In this document: positions 7,886-16,500 of the stretch, one piece after another
Layout: the number at the start of each line of letters is the position of its first letter
Numbering within the stretch: the first letter of the stretch is position 1
Source: Micromonospora sp. RHAY321
GTDB lineage: Bacteria > Actinomycetota > Actinomycetes > Mycobacteriales > Micromonosporaceae
DNA length: 64,000 nucleotides
Direction: 5' to 3'
NCBI RefSeq assembly: GCF_023896955.1
Contig: NZ_JAMHIW010000015.1
Span: 1 to 64,000 of the forward strand
The notes under the pieces: generated by a model
What the model saw: the letters and a program-made list of their open reading frames with translations, nothing else
What the model was told of the DNA's origin: nothing
Database searches by the model: none
Made by a program: the position numbers and the translations under genes

Positions 7886-8800
7886 GTGACACTGATCGCG
7901 ACCCAGTCGCTCACCAAGACGTACGGAGGTCGGGTCACCGCGCTGGCCGACCTCACCGTCGCCGTCGAGCCCGGGATCATCGGCCTGGTGGGCGCGAACG
8001 GCGCCGGCAAATCCACGTTGATCAAGATTCTGCTCGGCCTGATCGCACCAACCAGCGGTCAGGTCTCGGTGCTCGGCATCGACCCGACCGCAGACCCGGC
8101 GGCCGTCCGCAACCGGGTCGGCTACATGCCGGAGCACGACTGCCTCCCACCGGACCTGTCCGCCGCCGAGCTGGTCACCCACCTCGGCCGGATGAGCGGT
8201 CTGCCCCGCACCGCGGCCCGGGAGCGGGCCTCGGAGGCGTTGCGGCACGTCGGGCTCTACGAGGAGCGCTACCGCCCGGTCGGCGGCTACTCCACCGGCA
8301 TGAAGCAACGGGTCAAGCTGGCCCAGGCGCTCGTGCACGACCCGGACCTGCTGCTGCTCGACGAGCCCACCAACGGCCTGGACCCGGCCGGCCGGGACGC
8401 CATGCTGGCGCTGGTGCACCGGATCGGCACCGAGTTCGGCATCTCCGTGCTGGTCTGCTCGCACCTGCTGGGCGAGGTCGAGCGGATCTGCGACACGCTG
8501 ATCGCCATCGACGGCGGCAAGTTACTGCGCGCCGACCACATCTCCGCGATGACCTCGGCCACCGACGTGCTCGCCGTGGAGGTCAGCGAAGGCACCGAGG
8601 AACTCGCCGCCCGGCTCGCCGAACTGAAACTGCCGGTCGCCCGGGACGGGAGACTGCTCCTCGTGCCGCTCGCCGACGACGGCACCTACGACCTGATCCT
8701 CGGTGCGGTCGCCGAACTGGACCTGCCACTGCACCGACTGGACCAGCGCCGGCACCGGGTGGCCGAACTCTTCGCCACGAGGGAGCTCACTCATGCCTGA
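7886..8800 (+). CDS. ABC transporter ATP-binding protein
   Basis: A 304-residue ABC ATPase of the CcmA/NatA-like class. Walker A is GANGAGKST at 36-44, the signature is YSTGMKQR, Walker B is LLLLDEPTNGLD, and an H-loop lies in CSHLLGEVE. GTG 7886 is chosen because the protein then begins directly with the first beta strand. Its last 8 bases overlap the permease gene that follows, so the two are translationally coupled. It is the first of four genes forming two ATPase-permease pairs; the substrate is unknown. The 228-bp spacer upstream is divergent from the glycosyltransferase and must hold both promoters. Confidence 0.92.
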   Translation: MTLIATQSLTKTYGGRVTALADLTVAVEPGIIGLVGANGAGKSTLIKILLGLIAPTSGQVSVLGIDPTADPAAVRNRVGYMPEHDCLPPDLSAAELVTHLGRMSGLPRTAARERASEALRHVGLYEERYRPVGGYSTGMKQRVKLAQALVHDPDLLLLDEPTNGLDPAGRDAMLALVHRIGTEFGISVLVCSHLLGEVERICDTLIAIDGGKLLRADHISAMTSATDVLAVEVSEGTEELAARLAELKLPVARDGRLLLVPLADDGTYDLILGAVAELDLPLHRLDQRRHRVAELFATRELTHA

Positions 8801-9698
8801 GTCGACCGCAGCCGCCGTGCGCCCCGCGCCGACCGGCGTCATCCACGACATCGGCTACCAGCGCTACCAGGGCCTGCGGCTGGGCCGCCGACAGGTCTTC
8901 GGCGCGCTGTACCTGCACGGTCTGCGCACCGCGTTCGGGTTCGGGCGCAGCGCCAAGGCCAAGATCTTCCCGTGGCTGGTGGTCGGCATCGTCTCCCTGG
9001 TCGCGGTGGCCCTGGCCGCCGTACGCAGCCAGATCGGCGAGCCGGTCGCCACGTACGCCCAGTTCGCCGACGCGATGAGCTGGCTTGTCATCTTCTTCGT
9101 CGCGGTCGTCGCTCCGGAGCTGGTCTCCCGGGACCTGCGCAGCGGTGTGCTGCCGCTGTACTTCTCCCGGCCGCTGCCGCGTGCCGACTACGCGCTGGCC
9201 AAGCTGCTGGCGCTGGTCACCGCCCTCTGGCTACTGCTCGGCGGACCGCAGTTGCTGATGTTCCTGGGTGCCGCATTCACCACCAAGCAGGGCATGCGCG
9301 GGGTGTGGAACGAGCTGCTCGACCTGCTGCCCGGGCTGCTCTACGCCGGGCTGTGGGCGGTGGTCTTCGCCTCGGTCGGGCTGCTGGTCGCCTCGCTGAC
9401 CGGCAAGCGCGCCTTCGCCGCCGGTGGGGTGGTGGCGGTCTTCCTGATGACCACCCCGATCGTCGGGGTGCTGAGCATCCTGCCGTCGCGCGCCGCCAAC
9501 GAGCTGGCCGGGCTCGCCTCGCCCTCCACGCTGGTGCAGGGGGTGGGCATCTGGTCGCTGGGTGACCTGCTGGTCGAGGGCGATCCGGGCGAGATGATGA
9601 TCGGCGGGTTCGGCCCGGTCTACGCCCTGGCCGCGGTGCTGTTGGTCGCCGGCGCCACCGCCCTCCTGCTGGCTCGCTACCGGAAGGTCGCCTCCTGA
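8793..9698 (+). CDS. ABC transporter permease (ABC-2 type)
   Basis: The 301-residue membrane protein has about six hydrophobic segments, the first at about residues 60-78 after a long cytoplasmic N-terminus. It has the SRDLRSGVLPLYFSRPLPRADY segment between membrane helices that is typical of ABC-2 permeases. It overlaps the preceding ATPase gene by 8 bp and the following ATPase gene by ATGA, so it belongs to the four-gene transporter operon. The substrate cannot be read from sequence. Confidence 0.88.
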   Translation: MPESTAAAVRPAPTGVIHDIGYQRYQGLRLGRRQVFGALYLHGLRTAFGFGRSAKAKIFPWLVVGIVSLVAVALAAVRSQIGEPVATYAQFADAMSWLVIFFVAVVAPELVSRDLRSGVLPLYFSRPLPRADYALAKLLALVTALWLLLGGPQLLMFLGAAFTTKQGMRGVWNELLDLLPGLLYAGLWAVVFASVGLLVASLTGKRAFAAGGVVAVFLMTTPIVGVLSILPSRAANELAGLASPSTLVQGVGIWSLGDLLVEGDPGEMMIGGFGPVYALAAVLLVAGATALLLARYRKVAS

Positions 9699-10609
9699 TG
9701 AGCACGCTGAGCCTGACCGGGGTGTCCCGGTGGTACGGCAACGTGGTCGCGGTCAACGACATCAGCATGGCCCTGGGGCCGGGCGTGACGGGGCTGCTCG
9801 GCCCGAACGGCGCCGGCAAGACCACGCTGCTGCACATGATGGCCGGGTTCCTCGCCCCGTCGCGCGGCACGGTCACCCTCGACGACGAGCCGACCTGGCG
9901 TAACCCCGACGTCTACCGGCGGCTGGGGCTGGTCAGTGAACGGGAGGCGGTGCAGGGTTTCCTCACCGCGTACGAGTTCGTGCTGGCCAGCGCGAAGCTG
10001 CACCGGCTGGCCGACCCGGCGGCGGCGGCCCGGCGGGCGATCGATCTGGTGGAGCTGGAGTCGGCGCAGGACCGCCGGATCGGCACGTACTCCAAGGGCA
10101 TGCGGCAGCGGGCCCGGGTTGCCGCCGCGTTGGTGCACGACCCGCAGGTGCTGTTGCTCGACGAGCCGTTCAACGGGATGGACCCGCGCCAGCGGCTGCA
10201 CATGATGCAGCTGCTGCACACCCTGGGTGACGCCGGTCGGACGATCCTGTTCAGCTCGCACATCCTGGAGGAGGTCGAGCAGGTCTCCGGGACGGTGCAG
10301 GTGATGGTGGCCGGGCGGTTGGCGGCCTCCGGCGACTTCCGGACCATCCGCCGGCTGATGACCAATCGCCCGCACGTGTTCGCCGTACGTTCCACCGACG
10401 ACCGGGCGCTGGCCGTCGCGCTGATCGCCGAGCCGTCGGTCAGTGGGGTCGAGTTGGACCCGACCGGCCTGACCGTGCGGGCCGGTGACTACGGCGCCTT
10501 CACCCGGGCGCTACCCCGGATCGCGCTCAAGCAAGGCATCCGGGTGCGCCAGCTGGTGCCGTCCGACGAGTCCCTGGAGAGCGTCTTCTCCTACCTGGTG
10601 GAGGCCTGA
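9698..10609 (+). CDS. ABC transporter ATP-binding protein
   Basis: The second ATPase of the operon, 303 residues. Walker A GPNGAGKTT is at 35-43, signature YSKGMRQR, Walker B LLLDEPFNGMDP, H-loop SSHILEEVE. It starts within the stop codon of the upstream permease (ATGA) and is followed after one base by another permease gene. It differs clearly in sequence from the first ATPase, so the operon encodes either two half-systems working together or two transporters. The C-terminal domain after residue 220 is probably regulatory. Confidence 0.92.
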   Translation: MSTLSLTGVSRWYGNVVAVNDISMALGPGVTGLLGPNGAGKTTLLHMMAGFLAPSRGTVTLDDEPTWRNPDVYRRLGLVSEREAVQGFLTAYEFVLASAKLHRLADPAAAARRAIDLVELESAQDRRIGTYSKGMRQRARVAAALVHDPQVLLLDEPFNGMDPRQRLHMMQLLHTLGDAGRTILFSSHILEEVEQVSGTVQVMVAGRLAASGDFRTIRRLMTNRPHVFAVRSTDDRALAVALIAEPSVSGVELDPTGLTVRAGDYGAFTRALPRIALKQGIRVRQLVPSDESLESVFSYLVEA

Positions 10610-10610
10610 C

Positions 10611-11321
10611 ATGTCGACCGTTACCTGGATCACCGCACGCGGGCTGTTCGGCCGGCGCCGGTTCCTGCTGCTGCTCCCGCTGCCGTTGGTGCTGCTCGGG
10701 CTGGCCGTGCTCTGCCGGTCGCTGGGGGTGGACCCGGGCGAGTGGGGGCCGCCGGTGCTGGTCGGCCTCGGGCTGGCCGTGGTGCTGCCGGTGGTCGCGC
10801 TGATCATCGGCACGGGCGTGCTGGGCGCCGAGATCGACGACGGCACGGTGGTGCACATCCTGACCAAGCCGCTGCCGCGCTGGCAGATCGTGCTGCCGAA
10901 GCTCGCGGTCGCCGCCGGGGTCACCGCGGTCACCGTCGCGGTGCCGCTCTACGTCGCGGGCGTGCTCGCCGATTCGGTACGCCTCGGACTGGCGCTGGCG
11001 GTCGCGGCGGCGCTCGGCGCGCTGGCGTACTCGGCGCTGTTCCTCGCGCTCAGCCTGGTCACCCGGCGGCCGGTGCTGCTCGGCCTGGTCTACGTGCTGA
11101 TCTGGGAGGGGCTGCTGGGCAACTTCGTCAGCGGCACCAAGGTGCTCTCCATCCAGCAGTACGTGATCGCCCTCGCCGACCGGATCGCACCCACCGGGTT
11201 GCTGGAGACCACCGTCTCGGTGCCGGTGGCGTCGGTGATGACCGCGCTGGTCAGCATCGGCTTCACGGTGCTGGCCGTCGATCGTCTGCGCTCGTTCAGC
11301 GTGGCCGGCGAGACGAGCTGA
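10611..11321 (+). CDS. ABC transporter permease
   Basis: A 236-residue protein with about six membrane segments starting at about residue 17. The cytoplasmic segment GTVVHILTKPLPRWQIVLPK is the ABC-2 permease feature also seen in the partner permease at 8793-9698. The start ATG 10611 lies one base after the preceding stop, so it is co-translated with the second ATPase. It completes the four-gene cluster. Confidence 0.87.
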   Translation: MSTVTWITARGLFGRRRFLLLLPLPLVLLGLAVLCRSLGVDPGEWGPPVLVGLGLAVVLPVVALIIGTGVLGAEIDDGTVVHILTKPLPRWQIVLPKLAVAAGVTAVTVAVPLYVAGVLADSVRLGLALAVAAALGALAYSALFLALSLVTRRPVLLGLVYVLIWEGLLGNFVSGTKVLSIQQYVIALADRIAPTGLLETTVSVPVASVMTALVSIGFTVLAVDRLRSFSVAGETS

Positions 11322-11414
11322 GCCCGGTGCCAGCCGCTGATCCGGCCAGCCGCAGCCAGCCGGTAGGGCTGGCCGGATGTACCGGCGGGGGTGCCACGGG
11401 CCACGCTGGTGGGC

Positions 11415-12059
11415 GTGAGCGTCGAAGCGGAGCGGACGTCGTTGGCTGAGCCGTACTCCCGAAGCAGCCGGCCCTGGTTGACCAGCCTGGCGGTCGCCGG
11501 GCTGGCCTGCGCCACGGTCGCGACGGCCGCCCAGGGCAGCGGACGGTTCCACTGGTGGGCGGGGTTCGTCCTGATCCCGGGCGCGCTGATCGCGGCCAGC
11601 GGTGGGCCGCTGCTGGCCCGGCGCGGCGGTCGGGCCTTCGCCGGGTTCGTCATCGCCTCCGTCGGCACGCTCGTGTTCGCGGTGGGCGCGCTGCTGATGT
11701 TCGGCGTGATGAGCCGGGGCTGGCCGGTGCTGGTGGTGCTGCCCTGCCTGGCCGTCGCCGGCACCTACCTGTGGCGCGCGGCCCACCCGCTGGCCCGCGG
11801 CCTGCACCGGGCGGTGGCCCTGCTCGCGCTCACCGGCGCGCTGGTCGGGGTGACCCTGCAACTGATCCGGGCGGATCTGATCCACCTGAAGACCGGCTGG
11901 TGGGGCGGGTTCATGATGCTGGCCGGGGCGATCGTGCTCGGCAACGCGGTCGAGCTGACCCGGCACCGGATGCAGTACCGGCTCCAGGCGATCACCCTGC
12001 TGGTCGGGCCGGCGGTGGTCGCGATCCTGGTCGGCCTGCGCTTCCTGCGCGGTTGGTGA
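11415..12059 (+). CDS. Conserved membrane protein of unknown function
   Basis: I do not recognise the family. Starting at GTG 11415 it is 214 residues with about six hydrophobic helices and short basic loops; the C-terminus FLRGW is cytoplasmic or buried. An upstream codon at 11391 would add eight residues. It lies 93 bp after the ABC operon on the same strand and is convergent with valS, so a link to the transporter is possible but not shown. Confidence 0.6.
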   Translation: MSVEAERTSLAEPYSRSSRPWLTSLAVAGLACATVATAAQGSGRFHWWAGFVLIPGALIAASGGPLLARRGGRAFAGFVIASVGTLVFAVGALLMFGVMSRGWPVLVVLPCLAVAGTYLWRAAHPLARGLHRAVALLALTGALVGVTLQLIRADLIHLKTGWWGGFMMLAGAIVLGNAVELTRHRMQYRLQAITLLVGPAVVAILVGLRFLRGW

Positions 12060-12107
12060 CCGAACCGCCCGCCGCCACCCCTGCGGTGCGGATGGCGGCG
12101 GCGGGGG

Positions 12108-14672
12108 TCAGAAGGCGCAGGCGATGACCAGTTCCGGGGTGCGGTCGGGGAGCAGGTCGAGCTTGCCGATCCGGCCGGCCGCGCGCAGGTCGTCGGCGAC
12201 CAGGGTGAGCTGCTCCAGCAGTGCCGCCGGCCCGAGTGCCTCGGCCAGCGGCACCTCCGCCTTCATCGACAGCTTCCGCTCCGACTTGGCCCGACGCACC
12301 TGGCTCAGCGCGTCGCCGGCCAGCCGCAGCAGCGTCGGGTCGCCCGTCCCCTCGATCGTCCGGGCCACCTCGTAGGTGGTGGGCCACGGCGCCTGGTGCA
12401 CCGAGCCGTAGCGCCACCAGGACCAGATCTCCTCGGTGACGTACGGCAGCACCGGGGCGAACAGGCGCAACTGCACCGACAGGGCGGAGGCCAGCGCGGC
12501 CCGTGCCGAGTCGGCGGCCGCTCCGGTGCCGTACGCGCGCTCCTTGACCAACTCGATGTAGTCGTCGCAGAACCGCCAGAAGAACGCCTCGGTCACCTGC
12601 AATGCCGCCGTGTGGTCGTACGAGTCGAAGGCGGAGCCCGCCGCGGTGACGACGGTGGACAGTTCGGCGAGCATGGCCCGGTCCAGCGGGGCTGTCGCGG
12701 GGGTGCGCAGCGCGTCCGCCGCGCCCAGCCCGAGCGCGAACTTCGACGCGTTGAGCAGCTTGGTGGCCAGCCGACGACCGACCTTGATCTGCGCCGGGTC
12801 GAACGCCAGGTCCATGCCGGGCTTGCCGCTGGCCGCCCAGTAGCGCACCGCGTCCGAGCCGTGCTGCTCCAGCAACGCCAGGGGGGTCACCACGTTGCCC
12901 TTGGACTTGGCCATCTTCTTGTGGTCCGGGTCGAGGATCCAGCCGGAGAGCACGGTGTCCCGCCAGGGCAGCACGTCGTGCTCGAAGTGCGAACGGACCA
13001 CGCTGTCGAAGAGCCAGGTTCGGATGATCTCCTGCCCCTGCGGGCGGAGGTCCATCGGGAAGACCCGGGCGAACAGGTCCGGGTCGGTCTCCCAGCCGCC
13101 GACGATCTGCGGGGTCAGCGACGAGGTGGCCCAGGTGTCCAGCACGTCCGGGTCGCCGACGAAGCCGCCCGGCTGGCCACGCTGCGACTCGTCGTAGCCG
13201 GGCGCCGGGTCGCTGGACGGATCGACCGGCAGCGCGGACTCGTCCGGCGTGAGAGGGTGGGACCAGTCCGGCTCGCCAGCGTTGTCGAGCCGGTACCACA
13301 CCGGCACCGGCACCCCGAAGAAGCGTTGCCGGCTGACCAGCCAGTCACCGGTCAGGCCGGCCACCCAGTGGTCGTAGCGGTGCTTCATGTGTGCCGGCAC
13401 CCAGTTCAGCTCCTCGCCCCGGGCCAGCAGCGTCGCCCGCAGCGCGTCGTCCCGACCGCCGTTGCGCACGTACCACTGCCGGGTCGAGACGATCTCCAGC
13501 GGCCGGTCGCCGCGCTCGTAGAACTTGACCGGGTGCGTGATCGGGCGCGGCTCGCCGATCAGGTCACCCGCGTCGGCCAGCATCCCGACGATCGTCCGGC
13601 GTGCGGCGTTGACGGTCTGCCCGGCCAGTGCCGCGTACGGCTGCGCCGGCACACCGGCCGGCGGCTCGGGGAGCAGCCGACCATCCCGGCCGATCACGAC
13701 CCGGGTGTCCAGCCGCAGCTCGCGCCACCAGGTCACGTCGGCCAGGTCGCCGAACGTGCAGACCATCGCGATCCCGGTGCCCTTGCCCGGGTCGGCGAGC
13801 GGATGGGCGTGCACCGGCACCTCGACGTCGAACAGCGGGCTGCGCGCCGTGCCACCCACCAGGTCGGCGTACCGCTCGTCGTCGGGGTGGCAGACCAGTG
13901 CCACGCAGGCCGGCAGCAGCTCCGGCCGGGTGGTGTCGATGAGCACCTCGCGCCCGTTCGGCCCGGTGAACCGCAGCCGGTGGTAGGCACCGGGGCGCTC
14001 CCGGTCCTCCAGCTCCGCCTGGGCGACCGCGGTGCCGAACCCGACGTCCCACAGCGTCGGCGCCTCCGACTGGTACGCCTCACCCCGGAGCAGGTTGCGC
14101 ACGAACGCCCGCTGGCTGGTCGCGCGGGCGACCCGGCCGATCGTGGTGTACGTCAGCGACCAGTCCACCGACAGCCCGAGTCGCCGCCAGAGCGCCTCGA
14201 AGACCTGCTCGTCGGCGACGGTCAGCCGCTCGCACAACTCGATGAAGTTGCGCCGCGAGATCGGGGTGGGGTTGCGCCGTGCCGCCTCGTCGACCGGCGC
14301 CGCCGGTGGCCGCCACACCGGGTCGTACGGCAGCGCCGGGTCGCAGAGCACCCCGTACACGTTCTGCACCCGGCGCTCGGTGGGCAGGCCGTTGTCGTCC
14401 CACCCCATCGGGTAGAAGACGGCCTTGCCGCGCATCCGCTGGTACCGGGCCGTGGTGTCGGTGTGCGTGTACGAGAAGACGTGTCCCATGTGCAGCTCGC
14501 CCGATACGGTCGGCGGCGGGGTGTCGATCGCGTACACGTCCGCCCGCTGCTTCGAGCGGTCGAACGCGTACGTGCCCTCCTCCTGCCAGCGGCGCGCCCA
14601 GGTCTCCTCGAGCCCGTCCAGGGTCGGACGCTCGGGGACGCCGGCGCGGGCCGTCCTCGCCGTATCGGTCAT
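12108..14672 (-). CDS. valS: Valyl-tRNA synthetase
   Basis: Charges tRNA-Val in the cytosol. The 854-residue class I enzyme carries the HIGH-type motif HMGH in PPPTVSGELHMGH, a CP1 editing domain in the first half, and the KMSKS-type loop KKMAKSKGN. The C-terminus has an anticodon-binding domain with WSWWRYGSVHQAPWP and a short coiled-coil-like arm. ATG 14672 starts MTDTART; an upstream codon adds twelve residues without better support. It is the only tRNA synthetase in the window and stands alone. Confidence 0.95.
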   Translation of the reverse strand: MTDTARTARAGVPERPTLDGLEETWARRWQEEGTYAFDRSKQRADVYAIDTPPPTVSGELHMGHVFSYTHTDTTARYQRMRGKAVFYPMGWDDNGLPTERRVQNVYGVLCDPALPYDPVWRPPAAPVDEAARRNPTPISRRNFIELCERLTVADEQVFEALWRRLGLSVDWSLTYTTIGRVARATSQRAFVRNLLRGEAYQSEAPTLWDVGFGTAVAQAELEDRERPGAYHRLRFTGPNGREVLIDTTRPELLPACVALVCHPDDERYADLVGGTARSPLFDVEVPVHAHPLADPGKGTGIAMVCTFGDLADVTWWRELRLDTRVVIGRDGRLLPEPPAGVPAQPYAALAGQTVNAARRTIVGMLADAGDLIGEPRPITHPVKFYERGDRPLEIVSTRQWYVRNGGRDDALRATLLARGEELNWVPAHMKHRYDHWVAGLTGDWLVSRQRFFGVPVPVWYRLDNAGEPDWSHPLTPDESALPVDPSSDPAPGYDESQRGQPGGFVGDPDVLDTWATSSLTPQIVGGWETDPDLFARVFPMDLRPQGQEIIRTWLFDSVVRSHFEHDVLPWRDTVLSGWILDPDHKKMAKSKGNVVTPLALLEQHGSDAVRYWAASGKPGMDLAFDPAQIKVGRRLATKLLNASKFALGLGAADALRTPATAPLDRAMLAELSTVVTAAGSAFDSYDHTAALQVTEAFFWRFCDDYIELVKERAYGTGAAADSARAALASALSVQLRLFAPVLPYVTEEIWSWWRYGSVHQAPWPTTYEVARTIEGTGDPTLLRLAGDALSQVRRAKSERKLSMKAEVPLAEALGPAALLEQLTLVADDLRAAGRIGKLDLLPDRTPELVIACAF

Positions 14673-14754
14673 CCTGCGATCGTAGGCACCGCAGGGGTGC
14701 CGGGCCACGCAGTTGCGGCCGGGACACGACGGCCAGTCCGGGACCGACTGCCTG

Positions 14755-15648
14755 CTAGCGGTCGTCGGCCGGCGGCTCCGGATGAAGCCGGTGGGCGATC
14801 GCGGTCAACTGGCGGATCAGGTCGCTGCGACTGTCCGCCGCCCAGGCCACGCAGACCCGGTTGGGGCCGATGTCGGCGATCAGGGTGTGCCGCACGTCGG
14901 GACGGCTGTAGAAGAGCGCGGTGGACAGCGGCAGGACGACCACGCCGCGCCCGGCGGCGACGTACTCCAGCTTCTCCTCGACGGTCCGCACGGACCGTTC
15001 CGGCAGGCGCTCGCCGGCCCGCAGTTCGGTGGCGACGTCCCGCCACTCCGGCACCGCCCCGGGGTCCTGGAGCAGGTGCTCGTCGGCCAGGTCGTGGATG
15101 CTCACCCGCTGCTTGCCGGCCAGCCGGTGGTCGGCCGGAACGACGACGACCCGTGGCTCGTCGAAGAGCGGCTCCAGGGCGAGGTCGCGCGGGTCCAGCG
15201 GCAGCCGGACGTACCCGGCGTCGACCCGTCCGTCCCGGATCACCTCGGTCTGGTCGTCCCATCCGGTGCGGACCACCTCGACCTCCAGGCCCGGGTTGGC
15301 CTCGCGCAGCGCGCGTACCTCGGCGGTGACGATGAGGCCGGGCATGAACCCGATCCGGAAGGTGCGGGCGCCACCCCGGGCGGTGCTGAGCACCCGGCGG
15401 CGTAGCGCACCGGCCCGGGCCAGCAGCACCGACCCGTCCGCGCGTAGCTGCTCGCCGGCCGCCGTCAGCTCGGTGCGGCGCTGGTCCCGGTGCAGGAGCT
15501 GCGCGCCCAGCTCACGCTCCAACGCCCGGATCTGCCGGGACAGCACCGGTTGGGCGATGCGCAGCTCCGCGGCGGCCCGGCCGAAGTGCAGGTGCTCGGC
15601 GACCGCCAGGAAGTAGCGCAGTTTCCGCAGGTCGACATCGGCGCTCAC
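14755..15648 (-). CDS. LysR-family transcriptional regulator
   Basis: A 297-residue LTTR: winged helix-turn-helix at about residues 5-64 (HFGRAAAELRIAQPVLSRQIRALERELG) followed by the two-lobed effector domain. The start is GTG 15648. It is divergent from an SDR gene 105 bp away, the classic LysR arrangement. A palindrome ATACCC-TAC-GGGTAT at 15653-15667 contains a T-N11-A box just upstream of its start, so it probably represses itself and activates the SDR gene. The effector is unknown. Confidence 0.92.
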   Translation of the reverse strand: MSADVDLRKLRYFLAVAEHLHFGRAAAELRIAQPVLSRQIRALERELGAQLLHRDQRRTELTAAGEQLRADGSVLLARAGALRRRVLSTARGGARTFRIGFMPGLIVTAEVRALREANPGLEVEVVRTGWDDQTEVIRDGRVDAGYVRLPLDPRDLALEPLFDEPRVVVVPADHRLAGKQRVSIHDLADEHLLQDPGAVPEWRDVATELRAGERLPERSVRTVEEKLEYVAAGRGVVVLPLSTALFYSRPDVRHTLIADIGPNRVCVAWAADSRSDLIRQLTAIAHRLHPEPPADDR

Positions 15649-15652
15649 GGCA

Positions 15653-15667
15653 ATACCCTACGGGTAT
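15653..15667. promoter_or_regulatory. LysR-type T-N11-A box
   Basis: ATACCCTACGGGTAT has 6-base arms and fits T-N11-A. It lies 4 bp upstream of the LysR start codon and 86 bp before the SDR start. Confidence 0.55.
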
Positions 15668-15753
15668 CACAGCCGACCAGGCGGGTCTTGGACGGTGCGG
15701 TGGGGGCGGACGCAGGGTTGGCGCAGGCAATCCGCGAGAGAGGCATCCACCCC

Positions 15754-16500
15754 ATGAACACCAGTTCCCTGCGCTCCCGGCACGTCGTCGTCCTTGGGGG
15801 CACCTCCGGCATCGGCCTGGCGACGGCGCGCGCGGCCGCCGAGGCCGGTGCGGTCGTCACCGTCGTGTCCAGCAACCCGGCCAGCGTCGAGAAGGCGCTC
15901 GCCGAGCTGCCGGAGGGCGCGCACGGCCACGCCGTCGACCTGACCGACGCCGCCGCCGTGGACCGGATGTTCGCCCGGCTGGTGGCGGAGGTCGGCCCGG
16001 TCGACCACCTCGCCTACACCGCTGGCGAGCCACTGGCCCTGATGTCCCTGGACGAGCTGGACGTGGACCGGGCGCGGCAGTTCTTCGAGCTGCGTTACTT
16101 CGGCGCGCTCGGCGCTGTCCGGGCCGCCGCCCCGCACCTGAGCGACGGGGGCTCCGTCACGCTGACCACCGGCACCGCCTCCGCCCGGCCCGGTCCGGGC
16201 TGGTCGGTGGCGGCCAGCATCTGCGGCGCGACCGAGGCGCTGACCCGCGCCCTCGCCGTCGAGCTCGCACCCCGCCGGATCCGGGTCAACGCGATCGCGC
16301 CGGGCGTGGTCCGCAGCCCGCTCTGGGCCTCGATGCCCGAGGCGGACCGGGAGCAGCTCTACCGCCAGTCCGCGGCGTCCGTGCCGCTGGGCAGGGTCGG
16401 GGAGGTCGACGACGTCGCCTCGGCGTACCTGTTCACCATGGTCAACCCGTTCACCACCGGGACGGTCCTCACCGTCGACGGCGGGTCGGTGCTCGCCTAG
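15754..16500 (+). CDS. Short-chain dehydrogenase-like protein lacking the YxxxK motif
   Basis: A 248-residue Rossmann protein with the cofactor loop GGTSGIG at 15-21 and SDR-like ends (RIRVNAIAPG, TVLTVDGGS). At the place of the catalytic Tyr-x-x-x-Lys the protein reads VAASI at 152-156, so both residues are missing, and the NNAG segment is AYTAG. It belongs to a divergent SDR group in which a standard reductase mechanism is unlikely. GAGAGAGG precedes ATG 15754. It is divergent from the LysR gene that likely controls it, and its stop overlaps the convergent ABC gene by 4 bp. Confidence 0.85.
   Translation: MNTSSLRSRHVVVLGGTSGIGLATARAAAEAGAVVTVVSSNPASVEKALAELPEGAHGHAVDLTDAAAVDRMFARLVAEVGPVDHLAYTAGEPLALMSLDELDVDRARQFFELRYFGALGAVRAAAPHLSDGGSVTLTTGTASARPGPGWSVAASICGATEALTRALAVELAPRRIRVNAIAPGVVRSPLWASMPEADREQLYRQSAASVPLGRVGEVDDVASAYLFTMVNPFTTGTVLTVDGGSVLA

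Noticed and set aside
12396..15329. A plus-strand open frame of 977 codons
   Set aside because: It lies opposite valS and the LysR gene, both of which have clear motifs.
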